64,000 nucleotides of DNA, taken from positions 26,643 to 90,642 of the forward strand of contig CANCQK010000013.1 in assembly GCA_947380295.1 (NCBI GenBank), in the 5' to 3' direction. The number at the start of each line of letters is the position of its first letter. Within the stretch, counting starts at the first letter, position 1. The notes under the pieces were generated by a model, which saw nothing but the letters and a program-made list of their open reading frames with translations, was not told where the DNA came from and ran no database searches. A program made the translations under genes and the position numbers. Of the stretch, positions 42,934-52,252 are shown one piece after another. This DNA comes from Bdellovibrionales bacterium (GTDB taxonomy: Bacteria; Bdellovibrionota; UBA1018).

Positions 42934-43795
42934 GCAATCGCTCCTCGTTGGCAGTGCTCTTCTCGTTGGCGTTGTTGGCTGTGGAAAAAATCTCTCCCAA
43001 GTTCTATTTCATGTGACGGTGGATCAACGTGTTCGCGACAGTCTCTCAGCTAGCATCCACGTCCCCGCTCCAGTTTCGTTGGCAGACCCAAACTCCTTTC
43101 GATTCGCTGTTTTCGGAGACCTTCAAATTCGAGATGAGAACAAAAATATGCTGACGGCGTTCAAACAAGAGGTGGTTAATCGAGATATCGACTTCTTCAC
43201 GGTCCTAGGAGATCTCTCTGAAGATGGAACCAGCGAAGAACTCACCACGATTAAAGCGGACCTTGATCAAGTAGGCGTCCCCTATTACGCCACGATTGGT
43301 AATCACGATCTTTTTCAAGATTCGAGTAAGGGTGGCTGGGATCAGTGGAAATCGACATTTGGTGCTGCCACCTACTCGGTGACACTGGGGGGTGTCGTAA
43401 GAATTATTTTACTCGACACTGCAACGGGTAATATTGGAGCAACCCAATTTCGATGGCTTGAAAATCAACTCAAAACTCCAGTACCCTTCACACTCGTGGG
43501 CTCGCACTATCCGGTGAACGGGGGCCCTAGTCCAAGCATCTGGCGGTTAGAAAGCGTGGAGGAGCGCTATAAACTGACCCATCTTCTCAATCGCTATGGC
43601 GTCTATGCCTACGTTGCCGGTCACCTCCACGCGTTCGAAGAAGATCGTGTGGGTAATGACATTCTTCATCTTACTGTCGGTAGTATGTACCCTTATTCAC
43701 TCGATTTTGGCTCCCGCGGATACGTATTGTTCGAGTACAACCATGGATCACTCACATGGCAGAGAATTGAAATGAGTTCGGACTCTCCAGAATAG
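42923..43795 (+). CDS. Metallophosphoesterase lipoprotein
   Basis: Calcineurin-like phosphoesterase anchored as a lipoprotein (lipobox VVGC near residue 20). Metal-binding motifs in order: FAVFGDLQIRDEN, TVLGDLSEDGT, ATIGNHDLFQ, VGSHYPVNGG and VAGHLHAFEED. These supply the two-metal site, so hydrolytic activity on phosphomonoesters or diesters is expected, in the periplasm or on the surface. 290 residues. Its 5' end overlaps the barrel-like gene, which implies co-translation. Confidence 0.88.
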   Translation: MNFRQSLLVGSALLVGVVGCGKNLSQVLFHVTVDQRVRDSLSASIHVPAPVSLADPNSFRFAVFGDLQIRDENKNMLTAFKQEVVNRDIDFFTVLGDLSEDGTSEELTTIKADLDQVGVPYYATIGNHDLFQDSSKGGWDQWKSTFGAATYSVTLGGVVRIILLDTATGNIGATQFRWLENQLKTPVPFTLVGSHYPVNGGPSPSIWRLESVEERYKLTHLLNRYGVYAYVAGHLHAFEEDRVGNDILHLTVGSMYPYSLDFGSRGYVLFEYNHGSLTWQRIEMSSDSPE

Positions 43796-43826
43796 AACCC
43801 CACCTAAAGACTCTACTCTGGAGGCC

Positions 43827-43860
43827 AAACTAAAACTAAAACTAAAACTAAAACTAAAAC
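43827..43860. repeat. Hexanucleotide tandem repeat (AACTAA)n
   Basis: About five and a half copies of AACTAA lie at the 3' end of the minus-strand subtilase gene. On that strand each unit reads TTT TAG in frame, so the gene ends in five successive in-frame TAG stops. Confidence 0.9.
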
Positions 43861-45224
43861 CGAAACGTCGAAGGCAGTGGGATCGGCTCACCATCATAAG
43901 AACTTTGAGAGAGGATCGACATTCGGACTTTCACCGCGCCAATTTCTCGCTTCGCTTGGTCAATTGCAGCACTCAGATCCATCTGTGTAGACAGTGTTGC
44001 AGCACGGAGAGCACGCTCTGGATTTGCAATTCCCTCGGACACGACCTTGCCGACTAAAAAGTCTTTTTTATCTACAGTTTGCATCATGATCTGCTTGACT
44101 TGCGGCAAGGTGAGTTGAGAGTTGGTGTCTAGAATTCGGCCGGCAAGGTTTGTAATAAACGGCGCAGCTTGTGAGGTACCGCTCAAAGGCATGGTTTCAC
44201 CACCTGGGATATCCGAAATAATACCCACACCTGGGGCTGCGATTTCAACCAGGGTTGCTCCGTAGTTAGAGAATGATGCGAGCTTCTCATAGCCGCGGGT
44301 TGCTGCGACGGTGATCGTGTTGTCAGCTTTTAGATTTGCTGGGAAAGTAGGCACTTTGTCATTATCGCTGCCATCGTTTCCAGCAGCAATGACAAAAAGT
44401 GCCTTTGGTGCAGAGCTTGCGAAGGCGGCTCCTTTTTTAAGGACCTGATGTAAAAATACGGCACCATACTTTTCTTGATCAGCTTCGGTCAGTTCTTTGT
44501 TTAAAAGACTTTTTGCAATGAGCGTGACGATTTTTTTGGCCTGTTCTACGCTGGTGCCGAACGAGCAGTTAGCCACAGCCATCCCCGTAACGTTGACGTA
44601 TTCACTCACAGGGATGAGGGTTTTTGAGTGCTGGCTGGCCAGCATTCCGAGCATGAGATTGAGCGCCATGTCAGTGAGGGGGTCACTCTCCTTTGGCCAT
44701 AATCGAAAGTGATCAAAGAAGCTTTGAACTTCAAGACCGCTTCCTGGCTTTGTTGCTTTTGTCGGTAAGATCTTTGCGGCCATGAGTTGAGCGTGGTCAG
44801 CTGAGCGAGCTGAAATTCCTGCGACGTGGGTACCGTGAACGAAGTTCCCAAAGGTTTGAAGCTCTTCAATAAACTTGTCGTCACCTTTTTTGTCCTTCAT
44901 CCACTGCTTTTCTTCATCAGTGGCTGTGCCTTGAAGTAGCTTGAGTTGGACCTGAAAAAAGTGGGTCATATCGGGAGAGAATGTTCCCAATAAGCTGTAG
45001 TCAATGATCTCGTTATTGTCCTCAGCAAAATTCCAGCCATGGGTATCATCTTTGAAGGCGTCGCCTGAAAGGTTCCCTGGGTTCGTCCAGGCTTTATTTG
45101 CCAAATTAGGGTGTTTAAGATCAGTGCCCGAATCAATGATTCCGATCGGAACTGCCCAGGCATTTACTCCTAAAAGAGCAAAGGTGACTACTAAAATGGA
45201 TCTGATGGTGCGTTTTGATTTCAT
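43854..45224 (-). CDS. Secreted subtilisin-like serine protease (S8)
   Basis: Extracellular or periplasmic protease. The ATG at 45224 was chosen because GGGGGAA lies nine bases upstream and the signal peptide (MKSKRTIRSILVVTFALLG) then starts at residue 1; an in-frame ATG seven codons upstream is less likely. The catalytic triad is complete: Asp in GIIDSGTDLKHPN, His in FVHGTHVAGISA, Ser in PLSGTSQAAPFITNL, with the oxyanion Asn in VIAAGNDGSDN. There is no propeptide of the usual length before the Asp, and the first motif follows the signal almost at once. An insert of ~60 residues (DMTHFFQ to LQTFGN) lies between Asp and His. 456 residues. Confidence 0.9.
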   Translation of the reverse strand: MKSKRTIRSILVVTFALLGVNAWAVPIGIIDSGTDLKHPNLANKAWTNPGNLSGDAFKDDTHGWNFAEDNNEIIDYSLLGTFSPDMTHFFQVQLKLLQGTATDEEKQWMKDKKGDDKFIEELQTFGNFVHGTHVAGISARSADHAQLMAAKILPTKATKPGSGLEVQSFFDHFRLWPKESDPLTDMALNLMLGMLASQHSKTLIPVSEYVNVTGMAVANCSFGTSVEQAKKIVTLIAKSLLNKELTEADQEKYGAVFLHQVLKKGAAFASSAPKALFVIAAGNDGSDNDKVPTFPANLKADNTITVAATRGYEKLASFSNYGATLVEIAAPGVGIISDIPGGETMPLSGTSQAAPFITNLAGRILDTNSQLTLPQVKQIMMQTVDKKDFLVGKVVSEGIANPERALRAATLSTQMDLSAAIDQAKREIGAVKVRMSILSQSSYDGEPIPLPSTFRF

Positions 45225-45269
45225 GAAAGATTCCCCCACTTTCAAAGTAATATTCTTTCAGAAATGCTC

Positions 45270-45284
45270 AACATTTAAAATGTT
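45270..45284. promoter_or_regulatory. Inverted repeat upstream of the protease gene
   Basis: AACATTTAAAATGTT (7-bp arms around one base) sits 46 bases before the protease ATG in an AT-rich region. It could be an operator, but no protein is known to bind it. Confidence 0.25.
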
Positions 45285-45339
45285 TATTTTGAATTGACTA
45301 GGAAAATCTTGATCTCACTGAATTGTGGGCTGCGCTAAT

Positions 45340-46203
45340 TTAGTTAGATTTGATCTTCTCAATGAGAGAGTTCACCACAACTGAGGCGCAGTAGAGGCCG
45401 AAAGTCCCGGTGACGAAGCTTGCGTTACCCAGGATCAGATTCCGATTGTCGCAGTTGAAGTAAGGGTTGTCGCCTTGTGGGCAGACGCAGCGAAATCCTT
45501 TGCCTCCATCGTAGTGGAGTTCTTGAGGGGCTGAGTAGGGCTCGGGAGAGTAAATAGCGGTAATACCGTAGGGGGTTTTATCATCTTTTGGGAAGCTGTA
45601 TTGCTCTCTCAAGATGCGCCGAATTTCACGAGCCAGTGGGTCGACTTGCGTAAATGCAAGGTCCGTAATTTTTACTTGTGTCGGGTCCATCCGACCCCCT
45701 GACCCTGTTGAGCTGACGATCGGGATTTGATTTTCTCGGCAATAGGCTAGAAGGTGACACTTTGCGGTGACGTTATCAATCGCGTCAATCACGTAGTCAG
45801 GACGACGTGCAAAAATTTCTGCACTGTTCTTAGCGTGATAAAACTGAGCAATGGAGTTAATTTTGGCCTGAGGGTTGATTTGGCGCATTCTTGCGGCCAT
45901 GACATCCGCTTTTTTTGAACCCACTAGTCCCTGAAGCGCGTGAATTTGTCGATTGAAGTTGGTGACACAAATCTCGTCGAAATCAACTAGGGTCAACTCC
46001 CCGATCCCAGAGCGAGCCAAAGACTCTGCAGCCCAGGAGCCCACTCCGCCGAGACCAAGCACCATCACGTGAGATTTCATGAGTCGACCCATATTGGTGT
46101 CACCAATGAGTCTGCCCATTCGGTCAAAACGTCGGTGCAGTCGATAGGTTTCTAATTCTGCCTCAGTCATTTCAGTTGCGGGTGGTACGGAGTCGATCGC
46201 CAT
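45340..46203 (-). CDS. tcdA: tRNA threonylcarbamoyladenosine dehydratase (TcdA/CsdL)
   Basis: E1-like ATP-dependent enzyme that cyclises t6A37 to ct6A37. ATP-binding Rossmann motif VLGLGGVGSWAAESLARSGI near residue 50, then LTLVDFDEICVTNFNRQIHA, IDAIDNVTAKCHLLAYC, and the family's VSSTGSGGRMDPTQVKI. C-terminal cysteines in CVCPQG and the Asn/Asp loop match TcdA of E. coli. 287 residues. Preceded on the same strand by the TatD gene with a 24-base gap, so a two-gene operon. Confidence 0.92.
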   Translation of the reverse strand: MAIDSVPPATEMTEAELETYRLHRRFDRMGRLIGDTNMGRLMKSHVMVLGLGGVGSWAAESLARSGIGELTLVDFDEICVTNFNRQIHALQGLVGSKKADVMAARMRQINPQAKINSIAQFYHAKNSAEIFARRPDYVIDAIDNVTAKCHLLAYCRENQIPIVSSTGSGGRMDPTQVKITDLAFTQVDPLAREIRRILREQYSFPKDDKTPYGITAIYSPEPYSAPQELHYDGGKGFRCVCPQGDNPYFNCDNRNLILGNASFVTGTFGLYCASVVVNSLIEKIKSN

Positions 46204-46227
46204 AAAAAAGCCTTTTTGATCTGGAAA

Positions 46228-47025
46228 TTAAGTACCTTTGATCTCAAAAATTCGGGATAAATTCAATGATGTTCTTTTTAGGAGGTCGGATTGAGAACAC
46301 CCTCTTAGTGCAGCTAGAGCCTCCGCTACGGCGATTAACTCGGCAGGTTCACTGGAGTCTGTTTCGAGAGTGATTTGATCCTCACGAAGCTCAACAGCTG
46401 TTTTCTTGAGTTGGACATAGCCCGGCTTGAGAATACCCTTTCCGATCGAAATCAAAAATCCTCGTTTGAGATACTCCTGAGCAATCTCCGGTGAGCCTGT
46501 GAATCCATGAACCATCCCCCCACGTGGAAAAGGTCCCCAGCGATCGAGTAGTTCGATCATCTGAGAGTGGGCTTGGACTACGTGTAAAATCAAAGGTTTA
46601 TCAGCTTTTTTACTCATCTGGAGGGCATGCTCAACGGCGAATTTCTGCTGAGCCCGAGCCTGGGTGCCGTCGTAGCGGGAGCTTCGGTCCAGGCCGACTT
46701 CACCGATCGCTGCAGCTTTTGGAGCGGTCTCGTCAAGGACCGTCAGGGCTGTTTCCACCTCCGATTTGGAGGTTTGGCTCACCCACCAGGGGTGCAAGCC
46801 CACCGAGGTGAGAACCCAGGGACCGTAAAGTGCTTTGATTTTCTCCTGGATTAGCCAGTCAGTCGGTGAAACTCCGCCGATCACCCACCCCCGGACTCCC
46901 GCGCGTTGGGACCTCTCGATGATCCCGGGTAAGTAGTCCTGAATCGCAGGATCAGCCAAATGGCAGTGAGCATCCCACCAAAAGCCTTTCTCAAACGTCA
47001 AAGATGTCGTAGAATCTGCGCCCAT
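46228..47025 (-). CDS. TatD-family metal-dependent hydrolase
   Basis: TIM-barrel metallohydrolase, probably a DNase acting on 3' ends. Metal motifs: WWDAHCHLADPA at the N terminus, AIGEVGLDRSS with the Glu, LILHVVQAHSQ, MVHGFTGSPEIAQEYL and a C-terminal LETDSSEP. 265 residues. TatD proteins such as E. coli TatD, YcfH and YjjV have related 3'-5' exonuclease activity. The start codon is only 15 bases from the divergent start of the radical-SAM gene, so their promoters must overlap coding sequence. Confidence 0.88.
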   Translation of the reverse strand: MGADSTTSLTFEKGFWWDAHCHLADPAIQDYLPGIIERSQRAGVRGWVIGGVSPTDWLIQEKIKALYGPWVLTSVGLHPWWVSQTSKSEVETALTVLDETAPKAAAIGEVGLDRSSRYDGTQARAQQKFAVEHALQMSKKADKPLILHVVQAHSQMIELLDRWGPFPRGGMVHGFTGSPEIAQEYLKRGFLISIGKGILKPGYVQLKKTAVELREDQITLETDSSEPAELIAVAEALAALRGCSQSDLLKRTSLNLSRIFEIKGT

Positions 47026-47040
47026 AAGGATAATTCGATT

Positions 47041-48633
47041 TTGCCATACCCCATTTTGTTGTCTACTTTAAACGCCCGCTATCACCACTCGTCGTTTGGT
47101 TTGCGCTACCTCTATGCAAATCTCCGTGAATTACAGCCTCTAGCTAAAATCGTGGAGTTTACGATTAGCCAGAATCCGCGAGATATTGCAGAGAAAATCC
47201 TCAGCGAGAACCCCACTGTGGTGGGTTTTGGGATTTATATTTGGAACACTGAAACGACCCAGCAAGTCGTCTCGATTCTGAAAAAAGTACGTCCAGATCT
47301 GACGGTCGTTCTCGGGGGACCTGAAGTGAGCTACGAAGCTGAAAATCAAAAGATCTGCCAGATCGCAGATTACGTCATCCAGGGAGAAGCGGAGGTTGAG
47401 TTCTACTCCCTTTGTAAAAAGCTGCTTTCTGATGAAACGGTCGGGCAAAAAAAAGTCGATCAAAAAATTCTCCGAGGGCCACTCCCAGAGATTCAAAACA
47501 TCACGCTTCCGTACGACTTTTACACGGATGATGACATTAAAAACAGAATTATCTATGTTGAGGCATCTCGCGGATGTCCGTATCGCTGTGAGTACTGCTT
47601 GTCTTCTCTAGACAAGAGTGTACGGAGCTTCGACTTAGATTTATTTCTGAACGAGATTGAAAAACTCATCCAGCGAGGGGCTCGAAGCTTTAAGTTCGTC
47701 GATCGAACATTTAATTTAAGCATCACTTCGAGTTCTCGGATTTTAAAGTTCTTCTTAGAACGGATGAATCTAGGACTTTTTCTTCACTTTGAAATGGTAC
47801 CAGATCGCCTGCCCATTGAATTGCAGGAGCTGATTCGCCAGTTCCCAGCGGGTGCGCTGCAATTTGAAATCGGCATTCAGACCTGGAGTCCTGCGGTGGC
47901 TCAATTAGTGAGTCGACGCCAAAACTATGAGAAGATCCGAGAAAATTTTAATTTCCTCAATGAACAAACTGGAGTGCACCTTCACACCGATCTCATCGCT
48001 GGGCTACCAGGAGAAACTTGGGAGAGTTTTGCTCATGGGTTTGATCAGGTTGCCTCGCTTGGGACCCAGGAAATTCAGGTTGGGATTTTAAAGAGACTCA
48101 AAGGGACTCCTATTATTCGACATGATCAAGAATGGGGCATGGTCTATCAGGATCATCCACCTTTTCAAATCCTTCAAACGAAAACTCTCAGCTTCGATCA
48201 ACTTCAAAAGCTAGGGCGCTTTTCTCAGTTTTGGGACAGCGTTGCCAATAGCGGTAATTTTACAAGTACGATGAATTTCTTCAGGGAACGATGTCGAACG
48301 AGTGGGCGTTCTTTTTTCGCTGATTTTTTTCAGCTCTCAGAATTTTTGTCCCAACGTCACCCCACGGGCCACAGCGTCGCGCTGCTGAACTTGGTGGAGT
48401 CGATTTGGATTTACCTCACTCAGGAATCTCAAGTCAGTCCAGATCAAGCACGAAACCTCCTGATTGCCGATTATGCGGGCAAAGTGAAACGAGACATTCC
48501 GAAGTTTTTACGAGAATCGAACGAGTCTTCAAAAGTCTCGTCCCCTGAGTCCCCTGCGGCACTCCCAGGATTACTCGTCTCGCCCGGACTCCCTAAACGA
48601 CAAGCTAAACACCAGCTTCAAACCCAAAAGTGA
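47041..48633 (+). CDS. B12-binding radical SAM protein (DUF4080-type)
   Basis: TTG at 47041 is preferred; AAGGA lies 10 bases upstream, and the conserved sequence begins there (LLSTLNARYHHSSFGLRYLY). The N-terminal cobalamin-binding domain (about 1-140) shows VVGFGIYIWNTETTQQVV and VVLGGPEVSYE. The radical SAM domain follows with cluster motif ASRGCPYRCEYCLSS near residue 180. A C-terminal region of ~170 residues (DUF4080) ends in a Ser/Pro/Lys-rich tail. Such enzymes methylate or rearrange unactivated carbons; the substrate here is unknown. An alternative longer start at 46960 overlaps the divergent TatD gene. 530 residues. Confidence 0.85.
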   Translation: MPYPILLSTLNARYHHSSFGLRYLYANLRELQPLAKIVEFTISQNPRDIAEKILSENPTVVGFGIYIWNTETTQQVVSILKKVRPDLTVVLGGPEVSYEAENQKICQIADYVIQGEAEVEFYSLCKKLLSDETVGQKKVDQKILRGPLPEIQNITLPYDFYTDDDIKNRIIYVEASRGCPYRCEYCLSSLDKSVRSFDLDLFLNEIEKLIQRGARSFKFVDRTFNLSITSSSRILKFFLERMNLGLFLHFEMVPDRLPIELQELIRQFPAGALQFEIGIQTWSPAVAQLVSRRQNYEKIRENFNFLNEQTGVHLHTDLIAGLPGETWESFAHGFDQVASLGTQEIQVGILKRLKGTPIIRHDQEWGMVYQDHPPFQILQTKTLSFDQLQKLGRFSQFWDSVANSGNFTSTMNFFRERCRTSGRSFFADFFQLSEFLSQRHPTGHSVALLNLVESIWIYLTQESQVSPDQARNLLIADYAGKVKRDIPKFLRESNESSKVSSPESPAALPGLLVSPGLPKRQAKHQLQTQK

Positions 48634-48642
48634 GATTTAAAC

Positions 48643-50718
48643 ATGCGTCCTTTTCGTTTCCAGTTGAAAGCCGTTGCTAAAAATTCGCGAGCTCGTAGGG
48701 GAACTTTCGTGACGGCCCACGGCACTGTCGAGACCCCTGTTTTTATGCCAGTGGGAACTCAGGCGACCGTGAAAGCTCAAACCTTATCGACCCTCACGGA
48801 AGTGAAGTCACAGGTATTGCTGGCCAATACCTACCACCTCCTCTTGCGACCCGGCATGGAGGTCTTTAATCAATTTGGCGGAATTCACAACTTCATGAAA
48901 TGGAATGGCCCAGTGCTGACTGACTCGGGTGGGTTCCAGATTTTCTCTCTCCCTCATTCTCGTAAAATGACTGATGAAGGAGCACAGTTTAAAAGCTACA
49001 TCGACGGCAAGATGATCTTGCTGAGTCCCGAACTCAGCATTGGCATGCAAAAAGCCATCGGCAGTGACATCATGATGGTTTTGGACCAATGCGTTCCGTC
49101 AACGTCTGAGTATTCTCTCGCTCACGAAGCGATGGTTCGTACCCATGCTTGGGCCAAACGAAGCTTGAACGCACGGGGAGACAGTCTCCAAGCGCTGTTT
49201 GGGATTGTCCAGGGTGCCTGCTTTATCGATCTGAGAAAGCAAAGCGCCGATACCCTCACTCAAATGCCGTTTGATGGCTTCGCGATCGGTGGTCTGGCTG
49301 TTGGCGAAGGGAAATCTGAACGCGAAGATTTTTGCGAACTCTCGGCCGACCTTTTACCCACAGACAAACCTCGTTATCTGATGGGGGTGGGGACGCCAAT
49401 TGATATTCTTGAGGCAGTCCACCGGGGCGTCGATATGTTCGATTGCATCTTGCCCACTCAGCTCGCTCAGCGTGGAACAGCATTTACGAGTGTAGCAAAG
49501 CTCCAGATGAGACGATCTGCCTATAAGTTTGCAGAAGAAGCGCTTGATCCTCAGTGCACCTGCTATACCTGTAAAACCTACTCAAAAGCCTACCTCCATC
49601 ATCTCATCAAGGCGGATGAAACTCTGGGTTGGCATCTCCTAGGTCTCCACAATCTGACTTTCTATCATGGTTTAATGGATAAAATTCGACACGCCATTGA
49701 AGCAGGTCAATTCGAAGAGTTTTATCGAGTCCACCGTGAGCTTCTTCAGCAAACGGATGGAGAACTCAATCAGCAAAAACTGAGAATTCTACAGTATTCC
49801 CAGGTCTGGGCTGCTGAGACTCCGCGTGAGTCTGCCCCTACCACGCGGAGCGCCCAGTCGGATCCAGATCAGCCAAAAAATAAGGAGCTAGGAGACTTTC
49901 TCGTTCGTCATTCTGATCGAGGATTTTTCTCCATCCAACAAAAATCGTCTGGTGAAGTCATGCACTCCGTGAATCCCCCTCTGGTCGAAGCCCGAGATCT
50001 TTACCTCACCCAGAGTCAGATTCTAAAAAGAATTGAAGAAATTGAAAAACCTGAACTCGTGATCTGGGACGTCGGCCTGGGCGCTGCCACGAATGCCATG
50101 AGCGTAATCCATGCCTACGAGAAAAGTAGCGAGACCTCAACAAAACGCCCGCTTCATCTGGTGAGCTTTGAAATTGATTTGGATCCTCTACGCCTAGCCC
50201 ATCAGAACCCTGAGTGTTTTCCGTACCTCCAGCATCCTGCGGTCGAATCCTTGTTGAACCAGGGCTGTTGGAAGTCTGAGACATTGCCAATCCAATGGAC
50301 TCTGATTGCGGGAGATTTTTTAGAAACCTTGGCTGCAGCCCCCGCCCCAGACTTGATTTTTTTCGACCCGTTTTCCTATAAAACTAACCCAACTCTTTGG
50401 GGTGAAGGGACTCTGAGAAAAATCTACGAGCGATGCCGTAATCATCCTGTCGAGCTTTTCACCTACTCTGCCTCCACGTCTTTTCGTGCGGCACTTTTGT
50501 CAGCAGGATTCTTTGTGGGTAAGGGAGCTGGAAGTGGCCCAAAATCTGAGACTACGATTGCAACCAACGTTCGACGTGCCGATGCTGACTATCGATTCAT
50601 CGACACCGAATGGCTTAAACGCTGGGGTAAGAGTTCAGCCAAATACCCCATTGATTTACCTGCAGAGGATCAAGAGGGTTTTCAGGAGAGAATTCTCCAG
50701 CATCCGCAGTGGCGTTAA
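48643..50718 (+). CDS. tgt: tRNA-guanine transglycosylase fused to MnmC-like methyltransferase
   Basis: Two-domain protein of 691 residues. Residues 1 to about 380 are bacterial Tgt, which swaps G34 for preQ1 in GUN-anticodon tRNAs: VLTDSGGFQIFSLPHSRKM (catalytic Asp), MVLDQCVPSTS, GIVQGACFIDLR, nucleophile in MFDCILPTQLAQRG, and the zinc site CTCYTCKTYSKAYLHHL. From about residue 420 to the end is a Rossmann methyltransferase with the MnmC methyltransferase (Methyltransf_30) pattern: DLYLTQSQILKRI, WDVGLGAATNAMS, FDPFSYKTNPTLWG, FTYSASTSFRAALLSAGFF and GAGSGPKSETTIA. The linker is polar. MnmC catalyses the last methylation of mnm5s2U34, so one protein could modify two different wobble bases. 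The fusion starts ATG 48643, 9 bases after the radical SAM gene. Confidence 0.88.
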   Translation: MRPFRFQLKAVAKNSRARRGTFVTAHGTVETPVFMPVGTQATVKAQTLSTLTEVKSQVLLANTYHLLLRPGMEVFNQFGGIHNFMKWNGPVLTDSGGFQIFSLPHSRKMTDEGAQFKSYIDGKMILLSPELSIGMQKAIGSDIMMVLDQCVPSTSEYSLAHEAMVRTHAWAKRSLNARGDSLQALFGIVQGACFIDLRKQSADTLTQMPFDGFAIGGLAVGEGKSEREDFCELSADLLPTDKPRYLMGVGTPIDILEAVHRGVDMFDCILPTQLAQRGTAFTSVAKLQMRRSAYKFAEEALDPQCTCYTCKTYSKAYLHHLIKADETLGWHLLGLHNLTFYHGLMDKIRHAIEAGQFEEFYRVHRELLQQTDGELNQQKLRILQYSQVWAAETPRESAPTTRSAQSDPDQPKNKELGDFLVRHSDRGFFSIQQKSSGEVMHSVNPPLVEARDLYLTQSQILKRIEEIEKPELVIWDVGLGAATNAMSVIHAYEKSSETSTKRPLHLVSFEIDLDPLRLAHQNPECFPYLQHPAVESLLNQGCWKSETLPIQWTLIAGDFLETLAAAPAPDLIFFDPFSYKTNPTLWGEGTLRKIYERCRNHPVELFTYSASTSFRAALLSAGFFVGKGAGSGPKSETTIATNVRRADADYRFIDTEWLKRWGKSSAKYPIDLPAEDQEGFQERILQHPQWR

Positions 50719-50772
50719 CCGTAAGTCTGGCGCGCTGTTCAGTCTAGATAAAAATAACCCTCTGCATCATGA

Positions 50773-50801
50773 TTGACATCATTCATTATTTTTAATTGAA
50801 T
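50773..50801 (+). promoter_or_regulatory. Sigma70-type promoter
   Basis: TTGACA (50773-50778) and TTGAAT (50796-50801) with 17-base spacing. A ten-base palindrome CCCTGCAGGG (50803-50812) sits just after the -10 box. Confidence 0.55.
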
Positions 50802-50818
50802 GCCCTGCAGGGGGTTCT

Positions 50819-51361
50819 ATGGAAGAGGTTGAAGTTCCGATCGAGGGTCTCACAGAGGAAATCCATCATCAGGCTGAACACGCTAGAGAGAATTGGATTT
50901 CTCAGGTCGCGTTAAGTTCTGCCCTGATTGCAGGCTTCGCTGCAGTCACCGCTATGCTTGCCAATCATTATGCGAATGAAGCGATGATCGAACAAATCCA
51001 GGCTTCTGATCAGTGGGGTTATTATCAGGCCAAGGGGCTGAAAGCATCAGTTCTTGCCTCAAAATTGGAGATCCTAGGGGCACTGCATCAAGGTGTGTCT
51101 GCTCAAGATCAAGAGCGCGTAGAACGCTATAAAGACGAACAAAATGAGGTTTCTGAAAAAGCCAGCAAGTTAGAAGAGGAGTCAGAATCTCACCTCAGAA
51201 AACATGTTGTGCTTTCCCGGGGTGTTACTCTTTTTCAGCTCGCCATTGCGATCGCTGCAATCGCAGTTTTGACTCGACTCCGAAGATTTTGGTACCTAGG
51301 TCTTTTGTTTGGAGCAGTGGGAGTTGGCTTTTTAGCTCAGGGAGTTTTTCTGGTAAATTGA
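50819..51361 (+). CDS. DUF4337-family membrane protein
   Basis: A 180-residue inner-membrane protein: an N-terminal segment with a helix at about 28-48 (ISQVALSSALIAGFAAVTAM), a conserved core EQIQASDQWGYYQAKGLKAS typical of DUF4337, a charged coiled coil (about 95-130), and two C-terminal helices (about 137-178) that cross the membrane as a hairpin. The function of this family is unknown to me. It has its own promoter just upstream. Confidence 0.82.
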   Translation: MEEVEVPIEGLTEEIHHQAEHARENWISQVALSSALIAGFAAVTAMLANHYANEAMIEQIQASDQWGYYQAKGLKASVLASKLEILGALHQGVSAQDQERVERYKDEQNEVSEKASKLEEESESHLRKHVVLSRGVTLFQLAIAIAAIAVLTRLRRFWYLGLLFGAVGVGFLAQGVFLVN

Positions 51362-51463
51362 TTTTGACTTTGATATTCTTGAACTACTGAGGAAATCGGT
51401 AATAATTGAGTTAGGCAATGACTTTACCCAAACTGGGGTAATCTATGGTTCAGGAGATCATAC

Positions 51464-52252
51464 TTGAATAAATTTTGTTCTCCTGGCCGTTTTCTCCCAC
51501 TCCCCTTTTCATTACTTTTAAGTGCTTCACTTCCTGGTTGTGGATCGGGCGAGGTTTTCTCACCCGCTTCAGACACGGAAGAGAGTATTGCATCGCATAC
51601 TCCCGAGCGAGTTTTTCGTACCGGGATTATAGGTCAACAAGGCGAAAGACTTTTGGCGACCGCCGAATGTGCTCCAGACTTAAACGGAGAGTTTCCAGAA
51701 GGCTCTAGCGTTCCTGACCATGGCTCGAGATCGATCCAAGTCCGAAATAAGGACGGCAAAGTCGAAACTCTGTCTGTTTTTTTTGCGAGTGGAGGGGGCT
51801 GCATCCATCGTCCCATTCGAGATCTTTGGGCTGCTAGTCTGAATTGGAGTGCCATGCAGTGGAAAGACACAGGCGAGCTCAGTGTGCATGAAATTCCTCC
51901 TACCAACTCCGGAGCTATGAAGAGCTTTCGGGCCAATTACCATACAGTTCAAATGGGATTGATCTCGATTGATTGGGCATTAGACTGGACTTACTACCTC
52001 AATATTGGGAACTTTCAGGATCCAGAGAATATCGTGATTCACTTTATTAAGTCCTGGGGAACCAGTCACATTTCCTGGTGGAGAGGCAAAGTCGAGCTTC
52101 AGCAACTGACCCCTCAGGTCACTAGTTTTAAGCTGGATGCAGAACTCTCTGCAACCAGTCGTGGAGAGAGCGATGTAATGGCTGAGGTGGGCGAGTATTA
52201 CGATAAACTGAAAGCAGCTCAACCCCATTGGGACGCTCTCCCAACTCAGTAG
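51464..52252 (+). CDS. Hypothetical lipoprotein
   Basis: Unrecognised. Signal peptide with a lipobox near residue 26 (LLSASLPGCGS), TTG start supported by AGGAGA seven bases upstream. The mature part has one tryptophan-rich middle (SWGTSHISWWRGKVELQQL) and a C-terminal helix. 262 residues. The stop of this gene and the stop of the convergent tldE gene abut (52252/52253). Confidence 0.6.
   Translation: MNKFCSPGRFLPLPFSLLLSASLPGCGSGEVFSPASDTEESIASHTPERVFRTGIIGQQGERLLATAECAPDLNGEFPEGSSVPDHGSRSIQVRNKDGKVETLSVFFASGGGCIHRPIRDLWAASLNWSAMQWKDTGELSVHEIPPTNSGAMKSFRANYHTVQMGLISIDWALDWTYYLNIGNFQDPENIVIHFIKSWGTSHISWWRGKVELQQLTPQVTSFKLDAELSATSRGESDVMAEVGEYYDKLKAAQPHWDALPTQ

Noticed and set aside
43827..43860. 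CRISPR-like or telomere-like repeat
   Set aside because: Six-base units without spacers; simple tandem repeat only.
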